A stretch of DNA of 64,000 bases. Source: Chromera velia (Eukaryota > Sar > Chromeraceae). The stretch lies in assembly GCA_018398765.1 (NCBI GenBank), contig JAHBMJ010003498.1:1-64000 (forward strand), in the 5' to 3' direction. Position numbers and translations under genes: made by a program. Positions 11,007-20,928 of this stretch are shown here, one piece after another (positions within the stretch are counted from its first letter, which is position 1; each line of letters begins with the position of its first letter). The notes beneath the pieces are model-generated. The model had not been told where the DNA came from and did no database searches. It saw only the letters and a program-made list of their open reading frames with translations.

Positions 11007-11050
<44 letters not shown>

Positions 11051-13814
11051 AAGAAAGAAAGAAAGCAAGCAAGCAAGCAAGCAAGAAAGAAAGAAAAGAA
11101 AGAAAGGAAAGAAAGAAAGAAAGAAAGAAAGACCGAAGCAGGAAGCAACCGAAGAAACGTTTTGCTTGAACGGCAAACGAGAGCAAGTTCTGAGTTGAGG
11201 CGGTAGGTACACGAAACAAGCATGATGCACGGGGCAAAACAGGTCAAATGAACACATAAAGCCAGAGACAAAAGCACTGAAGGGACCGACTGACTCGAGC
11301 TTGGCCAGTAAAAATACCAGACTGTCCGACGTTGGACAGCGACGACGATGTGCCAAATGCTGCAGGGTCAGAGAAGGGCTTTGTCTTCTTCTCTGCATGC
11401 TCCCCCTCGTTGTCCTTCTCTGCCAGAAAGGGGGAAGCCAAACTGCCGCCACCATCAGACGAGGACAGTGCCCTCTTCAGGCCCTCTGCCCCCACCCCCA
11501 CCCCCATCGTCCTCGTGTCCACCGTCAGACCCAGGAACGGGGGCACCTTCAGAGGAGAGGCAGAAGGGGAATCGAGAGGGCCACTTCCCGACCTCAGAGC
11601 TGACGACAATCCCCCTCCTGTGCCTGTCGTGTCTCCTGCATGCAGACTCATGTGAGTGCCCTGTGCTCGGGTGAGCATGGACAGCTGGAGGCCCTGCTTC
11701 TCTTCTCCACTCCCGCTTTCCTCCGACCCCCCCATCATGACGTCTTGCTCTTTGTCTTGGGGGAGTTGTGGGAGACCTTGAGCTGGAACGGCTTGACTCT
11801 CCGCCTGAAGGAACGAGGTGTCGGGCTGGGTTACCTGACCTCTTGGAGAGGCGGTCTTTGTTTTGTCCTTCTTTCCTTCCCCGTCTGCCTTTCCTGCCTG
11901 CTTCACACCTGCCACCGTCCCTCCAGTCGGTGAAGCAAGAGGGGAGGGGGCGGGCACTTCTGCAGGAAAACCTTTTGCTCTGCGTGTGATCACTCCTGAG
12001 GGTTCAGTTGCAACTCTGTCTTTGCGGATAAGGGCACTCTCGAGCAGGCCTTGGGAGGACCCAAGGAAGGACACGCGATCCTTTGCCACCTGACCCTTCC
12101 TTTCCCCTCGCACCCTCTCGCCGCTGGAGGATTGCAGTCGTCCTGCAGTCACGCAGAGGGAGAGATAATTAAGTGAAATACAAGAAATAAAGGAGCCATA
12201 CAGAGAAAAGGGCGAAGGGGCAATAGAAAGAACCTGCCCCAAAAGAAGGATAAAACCAGAAAAATATTCTCAATCGACAGGTTCGCATACACAGTGTGTC
12301 ACAGAGAGAAGACAAGCAGAGTCAAGAAGCAGACAGAAAGTGACTGTCATGACAGCAGCTTTCAGTAAAGTACACTCAGAGAGGTAGGCAAGCCAAACAG
12401 ACGACACGAAAGGGTGAAGAGACGGGAGGAAAAAGTGTGCCAACCCACCTTCGGCTTTCCTTGAAGACTCGGAAAAGGCAGAGAGATTGACATCCTCATC
12501 GTCTTCGTCTTCCTTTGGTGAACTCCTAGTCGTCCCTCCCGTCTTTCTACTCTTTCCCTGACTGCTTGCACTCCCTCCGATCGCTGAATTCTGCAATCTC
12601 GGAGCTTCCTCATCCTCCAAAGCATCGTCGTCGTCGTCGTCGTCCTCGATGACCATTTTCTTGGAGAGCACAGCAGGACGGCGAAGGGAGACGCTGCTAG
12701 TGGGGGTCTTCCCCGGGGCTCCTGTGGATGTTTTTGTTTTTGGTTTTGTGGGGGACTTGGAGGGTTCGGGAATGCCCGGGCGCCCCGTGGAGATGGGGGA
12801 GGCCTGCTTGCTTCCCTTTGGTGTGCCTGCGGTCTGTGTTCGTGCCTTGTGGAGTTGTGTGAGGGGCCTGTCCTCGAAGGCCTCATGGGAGCCTGTGATC
12901 CCGATGTTCACATGGGGATGATGAAAGGAAAGGGAGGGGGGGAAAAGGAAGGGTGAAATGCCTGATTCAGAACTGAGTTTGATGGTCGCACTTTCCTTGC
13001 GGGGGCGCGAAGATACGCAAGCAGCTGCCGCTGCGACTGTCGAGCGACTACACTGCTGTCGTGCCCTCGCGGAGGTGTTCGCTTCCCGGGGAATTTGCGT
13101 TTGTTGACGCGGAAGGGGAAGAGGTGCGAGTCGGCTAAGTGGTTGGTCTTCAAGAGAAACGGGTTCTGGAGGACGGGGGGGGGGATGAGCGGCGAAGTGC
13201 CTCTCAACCTGGTCCACGAAATAGTTCGCGTAGTATGCGTCGAATGGAGTCTGGTTGAGGCTTTCCAGGTAATCCGGGTGTTGATTGCTTATCTCCCGTG
13301 TCTGCATGGCAGCCTCGGCGCTTTTGAGTTCGTCACTGTTATATACGCGCCGCCCACTCACGTTCCGTGAGCCCATCGTATTCGAATTCCGGTAGCACGA
13401 AGGGAAGGTATTTCGTGAGCATCGATTTGGGCATGGTCGGGTAGGCAGTCCAGGAGCCCAGGGCCATCTCCCAGTCCCACTTTCTGGGATAGGGGAAGGT
13501 CATGGCTGCGAGCTCATGTGCAAGGGGTGGGCGATCTACTTTCCAGAAGTTGGACCAGAACAGGGGGGGATGTCTTTTGCTCTGAACCACGGGGGGTCTG
13601 GCTCAACTGGGTCGTATTTCTCTTCAGTCACGCCTTCAGATTGAGGAGATCGCGAGAATTTGCGGCCAAGATCGGCGGCCTCTTTCTTCTTCCTTGGGTC
13701 ACTCCTCAAAATCAGAGCGTCAACGACATGATCTGGCAGCATTCTGAAGGAGCGTTTTTGCGTCTGAGGGCTGGTTTGCCCTTCCGGCTGCGCTGCCGTT
13801 TCGTATTCTGTCAT
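10408..13814 (-). CDS. hypothetical acidic/Ser-rich protein, at least four exons
   Basis: The first block (13814 down to 12449) begins MTEYETAAQPEGQTSPQTQK. It includes a conserved-looking W/Y/P-rich segment (FPYPRKWDWEMALGSWTAYP) and a helical segment (NQTPFDAYYANYFVDQVERH). A Pro/Ser/Thr-rich region with an eight-Asp run and a DEDDEDV patch follows. Next come exon 11295-12142 (phase 1 entry via GTGCGTGACTGCAG-type context, phase 0 exit at GTCAGT), exon 10718-10862 (GLKKVLKRSELMRC, very basic) and a probable last exon 10408-10463. Phases agree at these three joins. Two frame changes occur in the first block. One is at a C7 run near 13567-13573, where eight Cs would keep the frame. The other is near 13350, beside a GTGAGT donor-like site. 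These may be sequence errors or an unrecognised short intron. Family unknown. The acidic and basic blocks suggest a nuclear or nucleic-acid-associated protein, which is inference. Confidence 0.55.
11009..11133. repeat. (GA)n/(GAAA)n/(GCAA)n compound microsatellite
   Basis: Purine-rich satellite lying inside an intron (11294-10863) of the minus-strand gene 10408-13814. It accounts for the long KERKER and SLSLSL frames on both strands. Confidence 0.95.
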
Positions 13815-14997
13815 CTTGTGTGTGTGTTTTGACCTATAGGAGGTGAAGACTCAGAAGAGATGATCTCACTTTTCCCTGTTTTCTTGCTTTGGCTCTTCGA
13901 GATGTGCACGCGACCCAACGGCGCAGTGGGTCTTTTGAGAGTTCTGGAGAAGAGAGAGGGGACCAACTTTTCTCCCGGTAACGTATCTGCACATGCGTCT
14001 ATCAATGTACAACCAGCTGTGTGCTCATGAAGAAAGGGAGGGAGAACCAGAAACACATAGTATGTCAATTAAGATCGATCGATCGAGAAACATATATCGA
14101 TCGAAAAAAAAAAGATATGCCGGGGCCCTGGGCCTCGGTTTTTGTTTTTATAGAGCAGTGGCGCCCACGGGAAAAAAAGGCGAGGACTCGTCAAGATCCG
14201 CAAAGATCCTCGCCTTGGGGTCATATTCTCGTGCCCAGCAGTTAATTTTTTTCTTTTTTGCGTTTCGCGCTCGAATTATTCTCGCGCATGCAGGTGTGGA
14301 TCCGCACCGAGGCATTGGTTTGTACAACTATGGAAAACTCCGGCTTTGAGACTTTCATTTCGACTTCATTGTCAGTTGTACAACCATATATTACACATAT
14401 TACCGTCGCATGGACTTAGACCAATCCGAGATTTAAAACGGTAATCAGTTCCGAACCTTACGAATTTCTCTGACAATCGTCCCTCGCAAACGAAAAAAAC
14501 CTCAAAAATATTCAAAAATTGAAATCCACCTGATAGTCATTCCATTATTACCAGACAGATGAAATTGCACTCAGGTGCGCACCCAGAACTCAAAACGAGA
14601 CCTGGATCTGTCCAATATAATGGATTTCTGCTGTCGGTCCCTCGAAAAAAACGAAATTTCAAGGTTTGTACAAAAACTCAAGTTCTGCATGTATATGCGC
14701 ATGAACAATGAGAACACCAAGAATGGGTCTGGCTTAATGAAATACAATACAGACATGGAATACATGCAACTAATTTCAAATCTCACTCATTCCAGAATGC
14801 GTGGACGGACAGGAAGAACCGACGATTCTTGTCTACAGCCCGAAAGCCAGGCCTTGGTCCCCTGTCAGAGGATAGACAACGGTGATTCGGATCAGGTGAA
14901 AGCTCAGGTGTGCATACGATCCACTGAGAGCTAGTTAAGTGCAGGCTGTGCAGCCCCAAAGGTCACCGAAGGATCTCACTTCTCGAATCACAGCCTT
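13815..14997. other. intergenic, start-to-start gap of a divergent gene pair
   Basis: GATCGATC and ATATCGATCG palindromic words occur at 14073-14105. The rest is AT-rich with no coding signal I can support. A plus-strand frame at 14575-14934 has no acceptor, domain or composition support. Confidence 0.5.
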
Positions 14998-17492
14998 ATG
15001 GACACCGCATTGAACAGGCCTGCCGCCGGTGGTCTGCAGCACTCTGAGCGCAAACTATGCAGTGCACCAGGTTGCACGACTCAATTCGTCCCGAGGAACT
15101 CTGAGCATAAGTTCTGTAGCACACGATGTGGGAAGAAGACACGGCACGCAGAAATGCGATCGAAAAAGGTACGTGAGCATTAAGTCGGCGGTCGTTGACC
15201 GACTCATTAGCACACATGCACTTGCCTCCTCTGTAGGGTGATCAGATTTCATTCATGCATACATGCAGCACTTGATGTATCGCAAAGAACACCGTACGTG
15301 CAGGAATCCGTATGCGCTGCGAAGGATTGCACGGCGAAATTCGTGCTGAGCCTGCGGGAGAGGACTTATTGCTCAGACGAGTGCCGTTCCACTGGCAGGA
15401 AGACCACCGTAAACTGTGTGCGAGAGGGTTGTGAAAATAGGTTTGTGAGAGACACACACCTTAAGGCATACTGTTCCGATGAGTGCCGGTTGTCAAAGAG
15501 AAAGACTGAGGCTAAGTGTGCGCACTGCAATACCGTCTTTGAGAAGCCAGCGGCAGAAATCATACTGTTCGACTGCATGTGAAAGGCTCAGGGGAGAAGC
15601 TGTCAAAAAGGCACGCAGAAATGCGGTCACAAAAGAAAAACAGGTCGAACACGCGGCCCAAAGGGACAGAATTCTCGAGGTAAGTGAATTCTACTGCAAT
15701 CACCGATTACCCGCCTTTCGTTCACAGATAGAAACCGACACCGCCGCCCCGTTTTTCTCCTCTTTATCTCTCTTTTTGTCTCTTTCCATTCACAAAGCCG
15801 TCTCCCACAGTCAGAAAGCGACACAGCTGCCTCGTTTTCCTCTTTTATCCCTCTTTCTGTCTTGTCTGGCGCCTCCTCCTGTCTCCCACAGGCAGAAACC
15901 GACACCGCCGCCCCGTTTTTCTCCTTTATCTCTCTTTTCGTCTCCTTCCATGCACAGAGCCGTCTCCCACAGTCAGAAAGCGACACAGCTGCCCCGTTTT
16001 GCTCCTTTATCCCTCTTTCTGTCTTGTCTGACGCCTTCTCCTGTCTCCCACAGGCGGAAACCGACACCGCCGCCCCGTTTTTTTCCTTTATCTCTCTTTT
16101 TGTCTCTTTCCATTCACAGAGCCGTCTCCCACAGTCAGGAAACAACACAGCTGCCTCGTTTTCCTCCTTAAAGTTTATCTTTCTTTCTGTCTTATGTGTC
16201 TGCAGCAAGTGGAACATTTTCGAAGGCAGCGGAGACAGCAACGCCTAGATTTTCCACGACCTCCGACCATCGCCGAGAGCGCTCAAGCCGTGCATGACTG
16301 CCGAGTGCGAGACCTCCCCCCATCATATCAGACCGTTCCGTGTGCAGTTTGCGCATGCCGAACTCGCCATGCAGTAATCTGCACCCTCGAACAGTTCGTC
16401 CACCTGCTGAAGCCGGTCCGTGTTGACAAACACGTAAGCTCAACACTCCAGCCTCAGTCCATCCCTCCAGAACTTGCACCAGACGCTGCGTTCGTTCACG
16501 ACCACCCTGGATCCGGAAACGCCACAGTTTTGGCGCACAACCAGCGTCTGTGTCCGGACTGCGGCCTCCACGGCTTCCTTTGCGTGCGTGACCGTTGCGG
16601 TTCCTGTGGCAAAAAAAAGGTGGCAGGAGAAGGAAATGAGACCAACCTGTGCAACCGTCCTGTGAGCGAAGAAAGTGGGCATGGGTTTGAGTGAGAAGAA
16701 TGGATAACAGTGATTAAGAGGAAACCAAGGGAACAGTCCACAGAAGAAGACTGTGACCCAAAAGCAGAAACCGGGTCTGCACTAGGGTCTGCGGCCGAAC
16801 ATGAAGACGCAGGTGAACTTATCGACGCAGAAGAAGCTGCGTCCTGCAGCGCTGAGCTAGTTTTAAAAGTCAATGTGCTGTGTTGGCTCTCGAATCCTTT
16901 TTTGAGTCTGGTGATGAAAAACGCGCCAAAGGTCTTCAATTATTTAGATGAATGGCAGGCCCTCAACGGCCTTGTGCTCTGTCGTGACGGTCTTAAGCGA
17001 AGAAAAGAGTTGGACGCCATTCCAGCGATCCAGCATATTTTTGGTGAGTCCATGTTACTTGTATCTGCCAGACAGTCTTGCATTTAACAATCTGCACACT
17101 AAAAACGCAGGTTGCCTTCACATGTCTGTTTACCGGTCTCTTACTTCCTTTCACCGAATTTCAGTGCCTTAACTTTCCCTTCTCTCTGCGACTGTTCCTT
17201 GGTCACCCCTGACCCATCAAACATTTAATGCGCTTGGGCGTTGTTGGTCGGTCTTGCAGGTGGTTTTGCTAAAAATGCTGGCGTCATTCTCTGTGTGGAC
17301 TGTGCTCCAGACCTGGTTAAGAAACGACGCTTGCCATTTTTACTTATATGTTCACAGTACTTCATTTTGTATATAGAGCTCTGTGACAGTTTTCTCTTTA
17401 CGTCAACCCTGTCCACTCACTCATGGTTCACAGAATATACTTTGGTCAATGCTCTTACACACTTACTGTATCATAGACTCACAGTTATATAA
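14998..17492 (+). pseudogene. FCS-type zinc-finger protein, possible Helitron-derived, broken
   Basis: Exons: 14998-15168, 15304-15679, 16206-16661, about 16719-17043 and 17260-17492. The first two exons carry repeated small fingers of the form C-x3-4-C-x4-F-x7-8-(F/Y)CS-x2-C followed by a basic stretch (CSAPGCTTQFVPRNSEHKFC...; CAAKDCTAKF...YCSDEC; CVREGCENRF...YCSDEC; CAHCNTVFEK...YCSTAC). Near 15540, inside the fourth finger, the frame shifts by one base, so the protein as read is interrupted. Exon 3 has CAVCACRTRHAVICTLEQF and CPDCG..CGSCGKKK. The last exon has AGGFAKNAGVILCVDCAPDL followed by a basic stretch. This paired Cys layout resembles the N-terminal region of Helitron helicase proteins (DUF6570-like). 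That assignment is inference, and no Rep or helicase domain is present. It could instead be a decayed host zinc-finger gene. Confidence 0.5.
15725..16190. repeat. 81-bp intronic minisatellite carrying repeated acceptor-like ends
   Basis: About six copies of an 81-bp unit (a 162-164-bp higher-order pair). Each contains CTCCCACAG followed by (G/T)CAGAAASCGACACMGC and a CTTTATCYCTCTTTYTGTC pyrimidine tract. The array fills the intron between 15679 and 16206. Each unit thus carries a pyrimidine tract plus AG. On the minus strand the array is open throughout as a 27-residue repeat within a 204-codon frame (15627-16241). Confidence 0.85.
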
Positions 17493-18723
17493 CGTGCAAT
17501 CCACATAACGAGTCACCAATTATGCACTTGAGTTGCAACATTTTAATGTATGTTTCAATTAATACGTACAATCTGTGGCTCAACGCACCCGCGGTGCAAG
17601 ACATGGTGCACTCATGCGGCGCGCCGCCCTAGGCGCCGCCACCATCAACTGCGTGCGAACATGTATTATCAAAGTATGACTTTAAGTGCCCCACCAGCTG
17701 CTAGTCGCGGCATGCATCCCGTCTCTCAGGGCCCCGGCATACCCCCGGAGCCTGTGGAGGGGGTATCCTGCATATCCGATAATTAATATATTATCCGATA
17801 TATGTCGATATGTCCGCGCGCCACCAACCCGCGGTGTGGGGCTGGGGCCCCACACCGCCCGGCCGGCGGCAGCCAACCGACACCGCGGCCTCACGAGCAC
17901 TACTCACGAGTTCAGGATAGCACTAAATGGCACCTACCCTAATATAAGTCCAAGACTCCAAAAGTTTTTTTTTCGTTATTTCTAGTTATCTCTTTAATAA
18001 AGTTTTTAATAATTTAAGATTTAGGTACGCAACATACCTACGCTGCATATAGCTGCATGGCTTTAATCTCAAAACTTTTTTTTTTTTGTTTTCGGCTATT
18101 AAGTAACTTTAAGCCACTTATATCTACTTATGCCTTGGGAATGGCCTTTCAGGTATGGAGTTTTCAACTCAGTTTTGTATAACCTGGACCTAGGCCGGCC
18201 TGGACTTTCAAGTAACTTATAGTGTTAAGTGACCTTTCACTTAGTTGAGACGTGCCGCACTCACGTTCGGACTCTTGTGAACTTCTCTGTCGTTCAATAC
18301 AAATTCAATTACCCTTCTTAATGTATTACATAATTAAAGCAAACGGATCGATACAAACGGACATAATTAAAAGTTATAAAACTGGCAATCTCTGGCATAG
18401 AGTAGGTTGGCCAGAGCCTGAGAAGGCACTGCCTGCTGCATCCTCGCCGCTATCTCGCCGCCCCATGCCTACCCATGCCGCCCCATCAGTCTCCCCCTCC
18501 GCTTAGTAGCAGATTGCCGCTGCGCATGCTGCCCCCCCTTCGATTCCCACCCTTTGGACGTCCCCCCCCGTCCAGAGCAGGCACCTGCTCGCTGCTCTGC
18601 GGTGTGCGGCCTACAGCCTCGCTCTCACGTAGTTATGAATACTGTCTTGTGGAATTAGGATCGTGCGTGCATGCATGGCACAGACGTGTTGAACCTTTGG
18701 ATCACTTGACCCGGCCACATCGC
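17493..18723. other. gene-free region with hairpin cluster
   Basis: No gene supported. It contains GC-rich palindromes (listed separately), T9-T11 runs at 17965 and 18078, and AT-rich sequence to about 18400. It is a tail-to-tail intergenic gap between the zinc-finger remnant and the macrodomain-like gene. Confidence 0.55.
17738..17862. other. cluster of three perfect or near-perfect hairpins
   Basis: ATACCCCC...GGGGGTAT (8-bp stem, about 17739-17766), TCCGATAATTAATATATTATC (about 17776-17800) and GTGTGGGGCTGGGGCCCCACAC (about 17833-17854) lie within 125 bp. They could be transposon termini, including a Helitron-type 3' hairpin, or a structured element. I found no clear CTRR end or target duplication. 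Confidence 0.45.
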
Positions 18724-20028
18724 TCAGGCTTTCTTTGGAGCTGTGCCAACCAACCCATAGACCCCCACTTGGATGCCCGGGGTCTTCTCCAGCTCTTTGT
18801 ACTCTGACCTCACAGCGCTGTAGTTCACCATCCGCACATCCAACGGGGCGTCTCTGAACACCTGAAGAGCCTGCCGGACAGCCCCCACAATCCAGGCATG
18901 CCGGTTCCCAAAAGCGCCCCCTCCCAGCGACGTGAGGTAGACAGTCACTCTCTTCTTCCTCTGGGCTGCAAGCACTGCAGCGACAGCGAATGTTGCCAGG
19001 TATGCGCCCTGAAGGACTAACGACGCGAACGGCTGCCAGTCAGTCGAGGTCGTCGATTTAGCATACGCAACCGGCACGGCAGACGCATACACCTGGCAGA
19101 CACTCTGCCGTCTCTTCTCGCCTCCCTCAGTGGCCTTTGACTTCGCACTCTTCACCGAAACCTCAGTATCCCAGTGCACACCCACCCTCAGAGCTTGGAG
19201 ACAAGAGAGGAAGAGGGGGGCTGTGGGGGGAAGAGGTTCTGTGAAAGGCGCCAACGAAGGAGGGCATGCCGGGGCCCCGGGCCCAACTTCTCCTTGGGGA
19301 GTCATGGAGAGCAGAAGACTGCCTGACAGGGCATCCTCTTGAGAAGGAACGCCGGACAGAATACGGGAGCCGACCTCTGCTATCGACTTATTTGTGACCG
19401 GCAGACAATACCCATTCTTCATATCCCAGCTCTTTTTCGATCCATTGTTTCCCAAAATTTCCCCCACACCGTACAGAGTGTCAATCTGTCGAGTGCCCTG
19501 CCCTGTGCTCACGGCACCCTCCTTGCTCGTCTGAGCCACTCCTTTTGCGTTAACGGGCACGAAGTAATTCCGGTAGACGGTGCCCGCGGGGCACGACAGG
19601 GCACAGGCAGGGCCCTGTGTGTGGTCCATGGCATAGCCCGTCACACCATGCTGTGGTGTCACGCCGGGGCCCACCATCTCAAGGCAATTGAATTGGCTTG
19701 CCACTTGAAACACAGCTCCTGCATTCTCAGGCAAGCGGTGAAAGGTGCGAACGTCTCCCGTTATGTTCAGGAATGCGAGGTTCGATTTTTTCTTCTCCTT
19801 GCCCTCAGTCTCTTTTTCCTTATCTTCCTCAGTGATTGCAGCAGGCAGTGCAGTCAGCATTGCAGCCAGCTCCCCCACGCTGGGGGTGGTGAACTCTCCC
19901 ACGAAGAAGGTCTGCTTGGACTTGGAGGAAGTGAGGATGTTATCTTTGTAGTCATACGAAAAGAGCTGCTGTTGGGTGACCTGAAAGTCCCCTTCCTCAC
20001 ATCCGAATTCGGAAGCAAACCACTGCAT
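18724..20028 (-). CDS. macrodomain-like protein, intronless
   Basis: 434 residues in one exon. The N-terminal half reads like a conserved microbial family: RLPENAGAVFQVASQFNCLE, then a VGPGVTPQHGVTGYAMDHTQ segment, GPACALSC and YRNYFVP, and LYGVGEILG...MKNGYCLP. The C-terminal half has RVGVHWDTEV, QVYASAVPVAY, and the macrodomain-type loop VYLTSLGGGAFGNRHAW. It ends in a strand like LDVRMVNYS. The Gly-rich GGGAFGN loop and alternating beta/alpha pattern suggest binding of an ADP-ribose-like nucleotide; the substrate is unknown. A K/E-rich insertion (about 80-95) and a Pro-rich insertion (about 250-275) look like lineage-specific loops. The lack of introns among intron-rich neighbours makes bacterial origin plausible (inference). 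Start chosen at the first ATG (MQWFASEFG), which matches the family's start with an aromatic segment. Confidence 0.8.
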   Translation of the reverse strand: MQWFASEFGCEEGDFQVTQQQLFSYDYKDNILTSSKSKQTFFVGEFTTPSVGELAAMLTALPAAITEEDKEKETEGKEKKKSNLAFLNITGDVRTFHRLPENAGAVFQVASQFNCLEMVGPGVTPQHGVTGYAMDHTQGPACALSCPAGTVYRNYFVPVNAKGVAQTSKEGAVSTGQGTRQIDTLYGVGEILGNNGSKKSWDMKNGYCLPVTNKSIAEVGSRILSGVPSQEDALSGSLLLSMTPQGEVGPGAPACPPSLAPFTEPLPPTAPLFLSCLQALRVGVHWDTEVSVKSAKSKATEGGEKRRQSVCQVYASAVPVAYAKSTTSTDWQPFASLVLQGAYLATFAVAAVLAAQRKKRVTVYLTSLGGGAFGNRHAWIVGAVRQALQVFRDAPLDVRMVNYSAVRSEYKELEKTPGIQVGVYGLVGTAPKKA

Positions 20029-20928
20029 GGTTCACGAAAAAGAAAAAAGGGGCAACAAAAGAGAGTCTGTCTATATAGACCTTGGATGGTTGCGACGCAC
20101 CCTTGAAAATTCTAGATGGAGACAGGAAACACTGTATGTTTTGGAGAATAGTCCTATATATCTACTTCAAGAACTCAAGGCACCTGGCGAATCTTGGAAG
20201 AGCATCTACCAGAAGGATGCACACAACGACATTTTTCAATCTATCACATCGAGAAGGAAAAGAGCAAACCTGGCACCGAGGCACTGCATGCATGGAGATT
20301 CATTGGCCGGAGAATGGTGACTGACCTTTTTAATTTGTGGAGCATGCCGGCCGAGCCAAGCTAGCCGAGCCGAGCCACACCTCATGCAGGAGACGGCACT
20401 GAATGGCACTGAGCGAGACGCTGCTCTGAAGAGACGGGAATTGTGACAACGAGACGAAAGTCACAATTTAAATGGCAGTTTGGGGCCAACTTTGGGACAC
20501 GTCGCACAGAGATGTACTGAGAATTCTCTCCTGGCTCCTACAATTCCGCCTTCAATTCAGTCATCAATCGGTCTGGTGGAGAAGCGAGAGAGGCCACGTC
20601 GAGACAGAGAGTGGAATCGCAGTAAGAAAGCCTGCAAACTTGACTACAGCGCTTGTATATATATACACACCGATACACACTTCGTCAACAACATTTTTAT
20701 AGGGCCAAAAACGAAAGAGACATGCGCGCTTTTTGACAGCAAAGTGAGTATTGAGCTGTAGTGGGTATGAGGGCTTCACTTTCACAGTCACGATGCACGG
20801 GTCTGTAAGTGGCCGCTTCATGCAATGGGCTCTAACACGCATGAGAATTAAGTGCCGCGGTCTCCTGTTGTGTGCATGCAGACTGAATTGTCCTTCGGAC
20901 AGAAAGAAAGGGGCCAGAACCTACGGAG
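20029..20928. promoter_or_regulatory. divergent intergenic region between macrodomain-like and ankyrin genes
   Basis: About 900 bp between two start codons facing apart. Contains TGCATGCATG at about 20286, a repeated GCCGAGCC motif at 20348-20378 and a short ATATATAT run near 20660. No coding signal. A shared promoter is inferred from orientation only. Confidence 0.4.

Noticed and set aside
10790-11455. 221-codon minus-strand frame with polySer/Leu
   Set aside because: Spans the (GA)n/(GAAA)n intron satellite; the real exons are in another frame on the same strand.
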